A DNA stretch of 64,000 nt from Lenzites betulinus (Eukaryota; Basidiomycota; Agaricomycetes; Polyporales; Polyporaceae), in the NCBI GenBank assembly GCA_022264855.1, contig JABYQU010000044.1, positions 278,952-342,951 of the forward strand, given 5' to 3'. A program made the position numbers and the translations under genes. Below are positions 34,518 to 44,514 of this stretch, in pieces; position 1 is the first letter of the stretch, and each line of letters starts with the position of its first letter. The notes below the pieces were generated by a model. It searched no databases. It was not told the DNA's origin and saw nothing but the letters and a program-made list of their open reading frames with translations.

Positions 34518-36258
34518 TCAATCGACGCCCCTCGCTTCGCCATCCTTCGCGGTTTTGTTGCGTGCACGCGTCTCCGCAGCCTTGGCTTGAGCTTCAGCAC
34601 GCTTCAGAGGGCCGGATACTCTCATAGCAGCGGACCGTTCCTTGTGGTGAGCCTCGCGGTCAGCTACGTAGGCGATTGGTGCAGTGAGAGTGCGGGGTAG
34701 AATGGATCGGATGAGAGCGGCGTTATGGAGGGCGTGCATATTGACTAGATAGCGATCGGTTGGCTCATGCATAAGAACCTTTCGAGTTCGTTCGGTGAGC
34801 GTCCTCTCTTGCCTGATACGCTGATCCTCGAGCCGTATACACTTGCAAGCGCGGCAGTCATGCTGGGCATTGAAGATGAAGGAGACAGACTAGATTGCGC
34901 ACTTTTAGCGGCAAAACGAGCGATGAATCGACAATGCGAGCACCGTGGATACGCACCTGAACAGGGATCTGTGTAGATAGACCGTGGCCCTCCGGGTCGC
35001 ATGCACGATGTAGGACGGGCATGTTGAAGTATGGATCCCGTGTAGTATCGATGTTGTATCTGTCGACGATTGCCACTGCTTGTTTCTCTTCCATGCACGA
35101 GAGGATCTTGCTGATACGACCAGCATGAGAGACCTGTACAACAGCCGTTATATATGCAGTGTGACGACCTACTGTGAGCACACGAGAAGCGATCAAATAT
35201 AGGTGTACGCTCACCCCAGCTCCGTCGCAGAAGAAAATCCATGAACCCGGCTTGCAGATGTCGCGGGATCTTGCGATGAGGTACTTACAGCTGTACCAGA
35301 GACATTCTGTTGGCTTCGAAAGCCCCACCGGCGTTGGAATCTCAGCAGTCCCGCGTGCAGAAAGCCAGGTGCATGGAGCTTGTAGTTTGCTGGGTAACAA
35401 CTTGACCGTGCCTAAGGAGTAGCATCAGCGGCGGGATACAAGATTAATAATATTTGATATGTGGCCTGGTAATGTAAACGCACCGGGAGTCAAAACCAAA
35501 GGGCTGACCCATCCAAGGCGACGTTGGAGAGCTGGATGTTGCTGTAGGAAGTTGCGCACATTCTCCCCAGCGCGCGTGTAGGACGATGGCGAAGTTGGAC
35601 AGCCGTCCAGGTTCTCGAGCGGCGGATCAGGTGCAGATCGCGGGTTGGATCGTCCGGCGGCGGTGGTGGTGTCCTCTTGCAACCACCAGCCTCCGCTGAC
35701 TTGGTGCTTAAACAGCTCGATTCCCGCCATTCGTCTTGCGATGTCGTGGCTAGCACCGTGGTGGTTTAAGTATACGCTGCATAGGCGAAAGATGGCGTTC
35801 CAGCACTCAAATATCTCGGTCGAATACAGAACAGCGGGTCCATGCCGACGGATATTCTCGATAAGGTGCACGAGAACGTGGAGTTTCTGTTTCACTATGA
35901 TACGATTAGGGTCGACAGTAGCCCAGATATCAAGCAGGTTTGCGATATATATCTTGAGGTCCGCCTAGCAAAACGATTCAGTGAGAGCAGACTTGATATA
36001 CAACACGGCAACCCACCAGATACTCATCGAGGTTCTCGATTTTGTGGAACCAGAGGACGGCGCCCAACTCCCCAGTAGCCTTCCAGAGATCGAACACAAG
36101 CGGTGGGCAGACACCGTCATAGAGCTGGAAGACAGCGACCTGCTGCAGAATTTTGAAGTGCTTTCCGAGTAAAGAGTTGGGATATCGGAGGATGAAGTCA
36201 TTGAGCATGGACGTGATCGTGAGTCCATCGATTGTAGACGCCCGCAGTCGGACTGCAA
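34518..36258 (-). CDS. Transposase-like protein, C-terminal part of a basidiomycete DNA transposon
   Basis: Several leftward exons form one chain. The upstream part reads LLGKHFKILQQVAVFQLYDG and FHKIENLDEYL. The centre is KQKLHVLVHLIENIRRHGPA, then YSTEIFECWNAIFRLCSVYL and DIARRMAGIELFKHQVSGGWW. The 3' part holds MHALHNAALIRSILPRTLTAPI and a Lys/Arg-rich tail with stop at 34518. The central block (HLxxxIRxxGPAxxYxTExFE) looks like the C-terminal module of large Tnp2/CACTA-type or related basidiomycete transposases. The N-terminal catalytic half is absent, because the inverted repeat at 36308 begins right after the first recognisable exon. It is probably a remnant. The superfamily assignment is from pattern memory and is uncertain. 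Confidence 0.5.
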
Positions 36259-36699
36259 ATGTTTGCTCGTTCTTCTTGTCCCACTCGCACCTAAGGCATG
36301 GGCACCAAGTATCTCTTAGACTAGTTGATTGCTCATGGGAAAGTCATCTGACAGATACCCTTCCGCCGAACGTTTGAAGCCCTGTCATCCCAATCGGGAT
36401 ATGATATTCCCCCTTCCAATGCATGAATTCTAATTGTTCCCCCCCGCTCCCCAGCTGCAGGATATTCAAATTCTGGTGGGCCCAAGTCCCCGCAATAGTA
36501 CCCAGGAGGTGTGATTCAGTCTACAGCCATACAAAATGCACTTTATTTGCAGCTGAACCACACCAGAAGGCGGTTTATGACCATGTATCATACTGCGAAC
36601 ATTCGAGTACACTTTTAATAATTCATTTATGACACGTTTAGCGACAATTTCTAATGGAATGTACATCGAAATGTTTACCCAAACATTTGAATAAACGTC

Positions 36700-36950
36700 T
36701 GAAGAAATGTCAGTCGAAATGTCCAGACGAACGTCCGAACAAACGTTCAAGCAAACGTTTGCACAATTGTTTGCGGGCGCTCCCTGCCGTCGGGAATGCC
36801 GCCGCGCGCGGCGTTCGGGATACCCTGTACGCTGTCGCGGACGGCGCCGACGCCTAGCGCCCGCGCGCCCTCCCGTACTTGCCGTCTGTATATGGTAAGT
36901 GGCCCCTCCATCTCGCGACCTCCCCTTACCGGCACGGCTCTGGCTCCACC
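36700..36950 (+). repeat. Highly conserved GC-rich core of the giant hairpin, left arm
   Basis: The core starts with an AT-rich series of AACGTYYGA-like steps about every 10-12 bp, turns GC-rich, and includes a donor-like GGTAAGT. The right-arm copy (38225-38475, reversed) differs at only a few bases; the 63-residue open frames on the two copies differ by a single residue. The contrast with diverged flanks suggests gene conversion or selection on this part. Confidence 0.75.
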
Positions 36951-38224
36951 GTTTTCCCTTCGATTACATTGTTTCTTTTTTTGTCTGGTAAGAATTATGT
37001 ACCGCTACATACCGCGGGCGTTCCGAAAGTTTTCCGTGTAATAGTGCCGCCGGTACAGGCAATATAACATAGCTACAGACATCTGGAGTACAAAGTAACA
37101 TACAGATCTGGCAGAATGTGTATTTAAAATGCAGACACAGTGCTACAATGTGACACAAGGGTATTGCCATCAGTGGAGCCAATTTGCGCGAGCTTACGGC
37201 CAACATACACAAAGATATAGCTCAATCTTTTCAGCTATAACATACCTTGAAGGCTGATCGTGCACCGGCTGCCCCTGGCGGGCGCGTTGCAAACAAACTG
37301 CATATATTGCTTTTATGTAGTGTTGGGGAGATTAAAAAGTTTGATTCAAGCTCCCGCCGTCGCATTCAGTGGTGAACAGTTGATATGTTTTGGGAGGTGT
37401 GTTTTGAACAGTAATTCGCACATAACATGCGTAGATCAAGCTCGAAGCTGTTCAAACAAACGTCGCTCAATAGGTCTCATCAATACGCACATAACGCGCC
37501 TTTTTTTATGTTTCTACGTCACCTACATTGCAAGATATGCCCAGAGAACCCTCAATTTGCAAGAGGATGGCATCTGAAGGCATCAAAATGCAGCTCGACT
37601 TCTGCACAAACCGGACACTTGCGAGGTATTTCGACTCTATCATACCTAAATACTAACTTAGGGAGACGGAAAATGGCGCGTTCTGTGCGTATTGAGTAGC
37701 ACTATCGAACAACGTTTGTTTTAGCAATGACGACCATGATCTACGCATGTTATGTGCGAATTAACGCCGAAAACATACCCTCCAAAACATATCCCCTATT
37801 ACACCACTCGATGTCGCGGCGGGGGAATATCATAGGCTCTAAGGCTCACTGGCAACAAATAAAAGCGATACATACCGTTTTCTTGCAACGCGCCATTCAG
37901 GGGCAGCCTGTACGTGGTCGGCTCTTGAGCTATGTTATGGTTTGGAAGAATGGATTATATCTCCGTCTATAATAACTTTAAGCTCGCAAGCAAAAGTTCT
38001 TGTGTTTGCTAGAGCATTGAGGCACATTGTAGCACTGTCTTTGCATTTTATAAACCCATTCTTCCAGATCTGTATGTTGTTTTGTCCTCCAGATGTCTAT
38101 AGCTCCAGCATATGGCCTGTAGTGGCGGTAGTACTACACGGGTAGCCTTCGGAACACTTGAGGTAGGTAGCAGTACATAATGCGCACCAGATAGAAAAGG
38201 AACCTGGAGAATCGAATGGGAAAC

Positions 38225-38475
38225 GGTGGAGCCAGAGCCGTGCCGGTAAGAGGAGGTCGCGAGATGGAGGGGCCACTTACCATATACGGACGGCAAGTAC
38301 GGGAGGGCGCGCGGGCGCTAGGCGTCGGCGCCGTCCGCGACAGCGTACAGGGTACCCCGAACGCCGCGCGCGGCGGCATTCCCGACGGCAGGGAGCGCCC
38401 GCAAACAATTGTGCAAACGTTTGCTTGAACGTTTGCTCGGACGTTCGTCTGGACATTTCGACTGACATTTCTTCG
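38225..38475 (-). repeat. Highly conserved GC-rich core of the giant hairpin, right arm
   Basis: Reverse-complement partner of 36700-36950, nearly identical over about 250 bp. Confidence 0.75.
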
Positions 38476-38815
38476 GACGTTTATTCAAACGTTTGCTTGA
38501 ACGTTCGGACAAAAGTTTTTGTAGATTGTCCAATTTAACACTTGTCGGAAGCTTTTGAACAACGTTTGCAGAGTGTTATAGGGCAAAAGGTGACCGTTTA
38601 CAGAGCTTCACCTGTGCATAGGGCTGTCTTGGCTGTCTTGTAAATTACTTACTATATATTGGGCACTAATCTAGACATTTGTGTGGCTTCAGATGCCTCT
38701 TATATGAGTATTCTGCACCCGGGGAGTACTGGGGAAATGACTGAAATTAAGAGGCGGGAGGCTTGAAACTTTGTGTCCCGATTGGGATGACAGGGCTGGA
38801 AGCGCTAGGTGGGAG

Positions 38816-38867
38816 AGTATCTCTCAGATTACTTTCCCACGAGCGATCAACCTATCTAAGAGATACT
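38816..38867. repeat. Small inverted repeat at the hairpin terminus
   Basis: AGTATCTCTCAGAT (38816-38829) is mirrored by ATCTAAGAGATACT (38854-38867) around a 24-nt loop. A weaker counterpart exists at the left end (36308-36359). Such nested terminal repeats are usual for fold-back elements. Confidence 0.7.
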
Positions 38868-38897
38868 ATCCATATAATACTGGAATCTACATGTAGA

Positions 38898-39285
38898 TTC
38901 CGGATGCAAGCGGATGCAAGCACGGATGCAAGCGCGTTTTTGGGACAATGGCTAGGGCAATCTTAGGGATGACAATCAGGGATCGTAGCCCTCCTTTAGG
39001 GCTACAAGATGCACTTGGTTTCATGTCTGTCGCTGCTTTCCCCGTGCCACAATGCCCTTGCATCCGTCGGATGCAAGCGTTTTGATACCCCCTGTTCCAC
39101 GGATGCAAGGCTGTTTCTCCACAACCACCTGGACAACTCCTTGGATCCAAGGCCTTAGATTGTAGCCCTGCTTCAGGGCTACCCAGAAATGTAGCTCTCA
39201 TGGCTGTGCGATGTTTCCCCGTCCCACAACGCGCTTGCATCCGTGCACACCTCCATATTTCGACTTTTTCAGCGGATGCAAGGGC
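38898..39285. repeat. GGATGCAAG repeats and a tandemly duplicated hairpin unit
   Basis: GGATGCAAG or its complement CTTGCATCC recurs at least eight times, including a palindromic pair around 39058-39080. Two diverged copies of a unit of about 100 bp (about 38962-39067 and 39150-39243) each contain a small stem, GTAGCCCT...AGGGCTAC (38985-39005 and 39162-39182), followed by TTTCCCCGT and CTTGCATCCG. Confidence 0.75.
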
Positions 39286-40267
39286 ATTGCTCCACAACCA
39301 CCAAGTCTGAAAGCATATAAGTAGGTGATCTAGACTCAGATAAGCTCTGGCTACAGGCCACAACTTTTCCGGAGCAAATCGGTGACCTTCACTGACGGTC
39401 CAAGTTACAGAAACGCCCCCCCCTTTCTTTAATACTCACTTATCTTAATGACTAGTAGGGCTATTAGTACATAACAAAGTGCTACTAGTACAGATCTAAT
39501 TGGCCGACATTTTGAGATTGTCAGGTGGCTGTGCTAGTGAAAAAATGCGACAGCCATCAATACGTGTCCTAATACACAGGGGCAAAAGTCGAGTGGGTGA
39601 GGGTTAGGGAGAGGCTAAGCGCGGGGGGGCTAGGTTAAGCGCTGATGGATGGGCGGCAAAACCGTGATGGGCAGCCACTTTGTGATGGCTCAGCCACTTT
39701 GTGATGGCGATGTCTCAGATGCCTGCCTGCAGGCTGCGCTGTTCACTAGAAGCACAGCACCCTCCCTGCCCATTCCCTATAGATATATCCAAAGGGTAGA
39801 AATGTATAAGTAGCATATTGCCCAAGGAGGAGCGTGACACGCAGGGTTATTAGTGCCTGTGTTGTCGGCTGCCTTGGCTTACTATAGTAGACAGCAGGGC
39901 GGCGGAACATGTAGATAATGATATTACTGTATAATAACTATCAAAGGTCCTATGAAGAACGGATGGACGATGCATGCAGATAAGTAAAATGGGCGCAGGG
40001 TAGGGATTGGTGTGCGGCTTTGCCCGAGTGACTTACCGAAAAATGTTTCGGGTCAGCCTGTATGGGTGGGTCGAAACTTGGAAGGGGACGGAGGGGGAGT
40101 AGAATGGGTGATTATACTCTGCATGTTCTGGAAACCGTGCACCTGTGCGGACGCGGACACCGTCGCCAAACACGCACCCGCTCGGGGCCGGGCAGGCGCG
40201 CGGGCTCGGATGCATGCGTGAGAAGCAGGCACGCGCCAACGGCTTGGCGTTTAACACACAAGCGCTC
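39286..40267. other. Subtelomere-like noncoding region
   Basis: No gene is supported. A telomere-like GGGTTAGGG occurs near 39601-39609, next to short direct repeats (CAGCCACTTTGTGATGG, about 39674-39705). Confidence 0.4.
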
Positions 40268-40691
40268 GCCGCGGTCGCGCACTTGCGCGGCCGCGGGTGG
40301 CCTGCTTACACGCGGCCATGTTCCCGCGGCCGCGGGTGCGCAGCTCACACAGAGGAACGTGCCCGCTTCCGCGCAGATGCGCGACCGCGGGCTCCCATCT
40401 CCCACGCGGATAAGTGCCCGCGGCCGCGCAAGTGCGCGGCCGCGGGTGTCCGGCGCACACCCGGGTAAGGTCCCGCGGCCGCGCACCTGCGCGGCCGCGG
40501 GGTCCGATCTTCCACGCGGATAAGTGCCCGCGGCCGCGCAAGTGCGCGGCCGCGGGTGTCCGGCGCACATTCGGGTAAGGTCCCGCGGCCGCGCAGGTGC
40601 GCGGCCGCGGGTGTCCGGCGCACACTCGGGTAAGGTCCCGCGGCCGCGGGGTCCCATCTCCCACGCGGATAAGTGCCCGCGGCCGCGGGGT
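40268..40691. repeat. Palindrome array A (family 1, 55-bp period)
   Basis: Nine units start at 40268, 40323, 40362, 40417, 40472, 40527, 40582, 40637 and 40676. Full units are perfect or near-perfect palindromes: arm CCGCGGCCGCGCA, two variable bases, then its reverse complement. Units at 40323, 40637 and 40676 lack the central 16 bases. Full-unit spacing is exactly 55; after a short unit it is 39. The 25-nt spacers alternate between two types, one containing CGGGTAAGGT and one containing CGCGGATAAGTG. The array lies between the hairpin region and the 3' end of the gene at 41238. Confidence 0.95.
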
Positions 40692-41237
40692 ACGATCTCG
40701 CGCACAGACGCGGGTCCGCGACCCCGAGTCGGCAGCCCAGGCTCATGGGCACGGGCTTGGGAGGGCGGTCAACATTCACGCGTGTGGCCTCCGAGGAGCA
40801 CGGGCGCGGCCTCAGGCACAGTGGCGACGGAGCTGCACTCCCCACCCGATGGGCTGAGCGCAGCTCCACCATCCGTCAGCCAGTTTGCGCCAATGCGGGT
40901 TCGTTCGAGCATGCTGGCTTTCCGCATCATGGGATAGCAATCTTCGCGCCGATGCGACAAAGTCCAGCTTGCCTACCCGCCATGTGGCTGCAATGGCGAT
41001 CATGCTACTAGCACTTAAATCGTGTTGAGAACATATGTATTCGTATTCAATTCCATATTCGTGATCGACGCTGCTACACAATCCGACACCAGTACACTGT
41101 CCAACGTAGTAAGACATATCGATGCAGGTATACATTTCGACGCGGTTACACATACGGAGTTGGAGCCCAGAGCACGTTCGCATACAAGTACAACGTATAT
41201 AACTTCTCCCCACAATGTCTGACTCCAAAAGCGTCCT

Positions 41238-43417
41238 TTATCTCCCCGACGTGCGTGGGGTAGGGGCGGCGCGTGGTTGGGCAGGGCCACCGACGGCAGC
41301 AGCACGTCTGATGGCAATAGTGCGATGGATCTCATCGATCTCCTTCTCAGTGTCGGCGACACGACGGAAGGTGGCCTCCTGGGCGGCGATGAGGGCTGGG
41401 ACGGGCTCGTATCCGAGCAACGCTGCCGTGATACGAGCGGATGTCGTTTGTAGTTCATCTTTCAGTCCATGGAGCCGCAGGAGCAGCTCCTTGCGGCGGC
41501 TCTCCAACGCCGCTCTGGACGGCGAAGTGATGGCAGCGGCGGCGGGGGCGATGTCAGTGGAGGTGGAGGCGGGGGCGGCGACGGGGGCGGGGGCGGCGGA
41601 ACGGGCAGCAGGGGCGGCGGCAGAGCGGGTGGCAGGGGAGGTGGCCGCGACGCTCCCGGAGAGAGCAGCGGTGCGGGTAGAGGAGGACGGGCCGACGGCG
41701 GGCGGGGATGCTGTGGATCCAAGGCCGAGGAGGCCCGTCGGCTCAAATGGCTCGATGGAGCCAGTCGAGCGCTGCGGCGTGGGGCTCGTCAGCAACTCCG
41801 CTGGTGGAAGGGGGGGCCAGTAACCGGACCGAACGTGTGGTTGTGGGGGAGGACGATGGTGGGCAGCGCGAGGAGCTCTTGATGCGCTTCGTACCCGAGC
41901 GCCTTCACGGCGGCGATGGCCTCTGCGGACCATGTCGTTGCCTCGCCTTTGATGCCGCCGTTCTGGGTGTGGAGGTGTACGGTGTTGAGCATGAAAGGGT
42001 GGCTCACCAGCGTCTTCGTGGCGTCCGCGATGGCCCGGAAGATGTCCTGGAGGCGCCGTTGCGAGTACTGGTGTTGGGGTACCGTGAAGCCGAGGCCGTT
42101 GTACCATGCGGCGGTGCGGCCGGAGGAGTCTTGAAGTGGTGTAAGCAGAGAACAAGAGCGGAGGAGTGTACACTTACCGAAGACCTGACCCGACAGCGTA
42201 ATTCCGTGCCAGTCGCAGCCCCTGTGCGCTGCACCGCACTCCGAGCAGCGGCCTCGTCCTGCGTCGAGGACACAGCGCGCTGACATGGTGGACGTGTTTG
42301 TGCACACCGTACACTGTGGATCTCAGCATGGTGAGCGCGTACATGAAGAACAGGAGCTTACCGCGAAGTTAGCGTGAAGAAAGGCGATTGCGCCGGTGCC
42401 CGCCTTCCACTGGCTCATGGCAGGGATGGCGCGGCGAGTCCCCCACTCGCGGTAAGAGCCGGCGGCGATGTGACGATCGACTGGCAGACAGGGACAGTGT
42501 CAATATCGGGTGAAGCTGCGGGATCGTGTATACTCACATTGCGCGGTGAAGTCCCTGAAGTTGAGGCCGGCGACAACGGCTTCGTCCTTTGCGAGCACCA
42601 CACGACGATCGGCCTGCACGAGCCGGGCTTGGCTGTCCGGCGTGAACTCCCTCTGGAAGAGCTCACGCGCCTCGGTCGCCCGCATCACCGCCTCGTCGTG
42701 CTTGCGGTTTGCCTCTTCGAGGGCGTCCGCATAGAGCTTCTTTCCGTTCGGCCGGGTGAGGCGGACGTATTCCTCCATAAAGCGGCTGGCCATCGCTCGG
42801 TCGTCGTTGAACTCGAGGTGGCGGCGAAAGAACCGTTCGAAAACGACGTCGGAATTGGGTGTGTACCCGACCAAGTTCTAAGAAACATGTTAGTTGTGCT
42901 GTATGTGAGTGTGCGTGAAAATTAACGCACCAGAATGCGCTGCATCTCCTGGAACCAGCCCGTGAGGTGCGGGTTGGTGCACTTGACAAATTCGTCGCTG
43001 AATTTGGACAGAGAGAGAAAGGAGGCCTGCATGCTCAGCACAGCGTCGCGGGAGAGGGCCATTCTGGCAAGCAGGTAGGCGGACAAGGGTGTCGGTGTGA
43101 TGCCGTCGACGAGAGACCGCTGGCGATAGCGACACCGTCCGATGAGTGACCGCCTCCCTTTCCCATGGCCAAGTTAAGGTGGCAGATCGAACTGTAAGTT
43201 GTCCCAAGTATAGATTTGGGACGTGTGGACCCGACTACAGCGCTAGCCGCCACTCCTCCTCCAGCGGGTGCTGCAGAGGTAGACGATCATTCAGTGCATG
43301 CGCCAACGCTCCGTCCCACGACATTGAAGTGGTGAGGGCAGAGCGATCGATGCAGACGGCGCAAAGGCGGCGCAAAGATTGCTGAACACCAGCTGCGTAC
43401 CTACTCTTGCGTTCCAT
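41238..43417 (-). CDS. Unrecognised basidiomycete protein with a Cys-rich knuckle, one homopolymer frameshift
   Basis: Probable start ATG at 43417 (MERKSR). Exons then read SLVDGITPTPLSAYLLARMA and KFSDEFVKCTNPHLTGWFQE, then NLVGYTPNSDVVFERFFRRH, a helical ALEEANRKHDEAVMRATEAR, and REWGTRRAIPAMSQWKAGTG. The Cys-rich segment CTVCTNTSTMSARC, then CSECGAAHRGCDWHG, looks metal-binding. After AAWYNGLGF and LHTQNGGIKGEATTWS the frame fails in a run of seven G at 41810-41816. Adding one base lets it continue through an Ala/Pro/Ser-rich region and a helical C-terminus (REIDEIHRTIAIRRA-like) to the stop at 41238. Gene reality is supported by consistent splicing. No function can be given. Introns are short. 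Confidence 0.6.
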
Positions 43418-43579
43418 TTACACTTCCTACAGCATTCCAAGGGCGGGTGTGGATTGAATCCTACGATACATCATGTGGATATGATTATTTCATGATATGT
43501 TGAACACATGCAGGAATGTACGATGTGCTGGGGGTACAGGCCGCAGCCGCAGGTCGCGCGAGATGCCGGCTGATCTCCT

Positions 43580-44208
43580 CCGCGGCCGCGCAGGGGCGCA
43601 GGGGCGGGTCACGCGACGTGCCGGGCCAACGGGCCGTGACCGCCGAGGTTCGCGGCGGGGCGCGCGACGTGCCCGAGGGTCTCGTCCGCGGCCGCGCAGG
43701 TGCGCGGCCGCGCGCCGCTCGATATACTGGAGGGAACGATCCGCGGCCGCGCACTTGCGCAGCCGCGGGGCGCGCCACGTGCCGTGGGGTCTCGTGCGCG
43801 GCCGCGGGGCGTCCAATGTGGCGGAGGGTCTCGCCCGCGGCCGCGCACTTGGGCAGCCGCGAGGGCGCCATGTGGCGGAGGGTCTAGCCCGCGGCCGCGC
43901 AGGTGCGCGGCCGCGGGGCGTCGGATGCACTTGAGGGGCCGCGCCGCGGCGCGCGCGATGTGCCGGAGGGTCTCGCCCGCGGCCGCGGGCCGCTCGACAG
44001 CCTGGAGGATACGAGCCGCGGCCGCGCACCTGCGCAGCCGCGGGGCGCGCGATGGGGCGGAGGGTCTACCCCGCGGCCGCGCACCTGCGCGGCCGCGGGT
44101 CGCTCGATGTATCGGAGTGGACACGCCGCGGCCGCGCACATGCGCAGCCGCGGGGCGCGCGACGTGCCGGAGGGTCTCGTCCACGGCCGCGCAGGTGCGT
44201 GGACCCGC
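43580..44208. repeat. Palindrome array B (family 1, 55-bp period)
   Basis: Units start near 43580, 43686, 43741, 43796, 43835, 43889, about 43940 (degenerate), 43977, 44016, 44071, 44126 and 44181. Most steps are exactly 55 bp (43686-43741-43796; 44016-44071-44126-44181), with 39 bp after the centre-deleted units at 43796 and 43977. Spacers fall into two types, one with CGCTCGA and one with GGAGGGTCTC, which tend to alternate. The array sits between the 5' end of one large gene and the 3' end of the next. Confidence 0.93.
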
Positions 44209-44514
44209 CTCGCGCAAGGGTACATGGAAGACGTGTCCGTGGCTGGGCATCGCCGCGGACACGGGGTGTGCGGCTTACACCGTCTCGGCCCTAGTAAGAC
44301 GCATTCACAGGAACGGGTGGATGAAATATATGGTGGTTAAATGACCCACTCATTATTGTATTTATGATCACGGCAGACATTCTAGCACTATATGGGAGCA
44401 ATGGCAGATGACGACTGGGACACAGGGCAAATGAGAAGAGAGCAAATACGTAGGGTGAGGCATTAGGGATAGGAAGTTATATACACGTCCATAGGAGATG
44501 TAGCGCCAAAGAAT
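44209..44514. other. 3' flank of the 1,484-residue gene
   Basis: Short noncoding stretch between palindrome array B and the stop codon of the leftward gene. Nothing else recognised. Confidence 0.4.

Larger units (their letters stand above)
36308..38867. repeat. 2.56-kb imperfect inverted repeat (giant hairpin), centre at 37587/37588
   Basis: Both halves match in reverse orientation about one fixed centre: paired positions sum to 75175 at the outer ends (36308 with 38867) and in the core (36707 with 38468), and within a few bases in the inner arm (37500 with about 37673). The outer 110 bp share AGTATCTCTTAGA and CCTGTCATCCCAATCGGGA. The segment 36420-36690 is divergent. The segment 36700-36950 is nearly identical to 38225-38475. 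The inner arms (36960-37500) match moderately, leaving a loop of roughly 150 bp. No long coding frame is present. A transcript would fold into double-stranded RNA over more than 1 kb. It could be a fold-back transposon or a hairpin-RNA locus. Confidence 0.85.

Noticed and set aside
36707..36898. A conserved 63-residue protein encoded in both hairpin cores
   Set aside because: Near identity extends beyond the frame at DNA level and the Arg-rich product lacks protein features; conservation is better explained by the inverted repeat itself.
40268..40691. CRISPR array (30-bp palindromic repeat with 25-bp spacers)
   Set aside because: The host is a eukaryote, spacers are repeated and alternate between two types, and no cas-like gene is present.
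40112..40872. Arg/Ala/Gly-rich frames across palindrome arrays (also at 43.5-44.3 and 48.3-48.7 kb)
   Set aside because: They are translations of the repeat arrays in several frames and carry no protein features.
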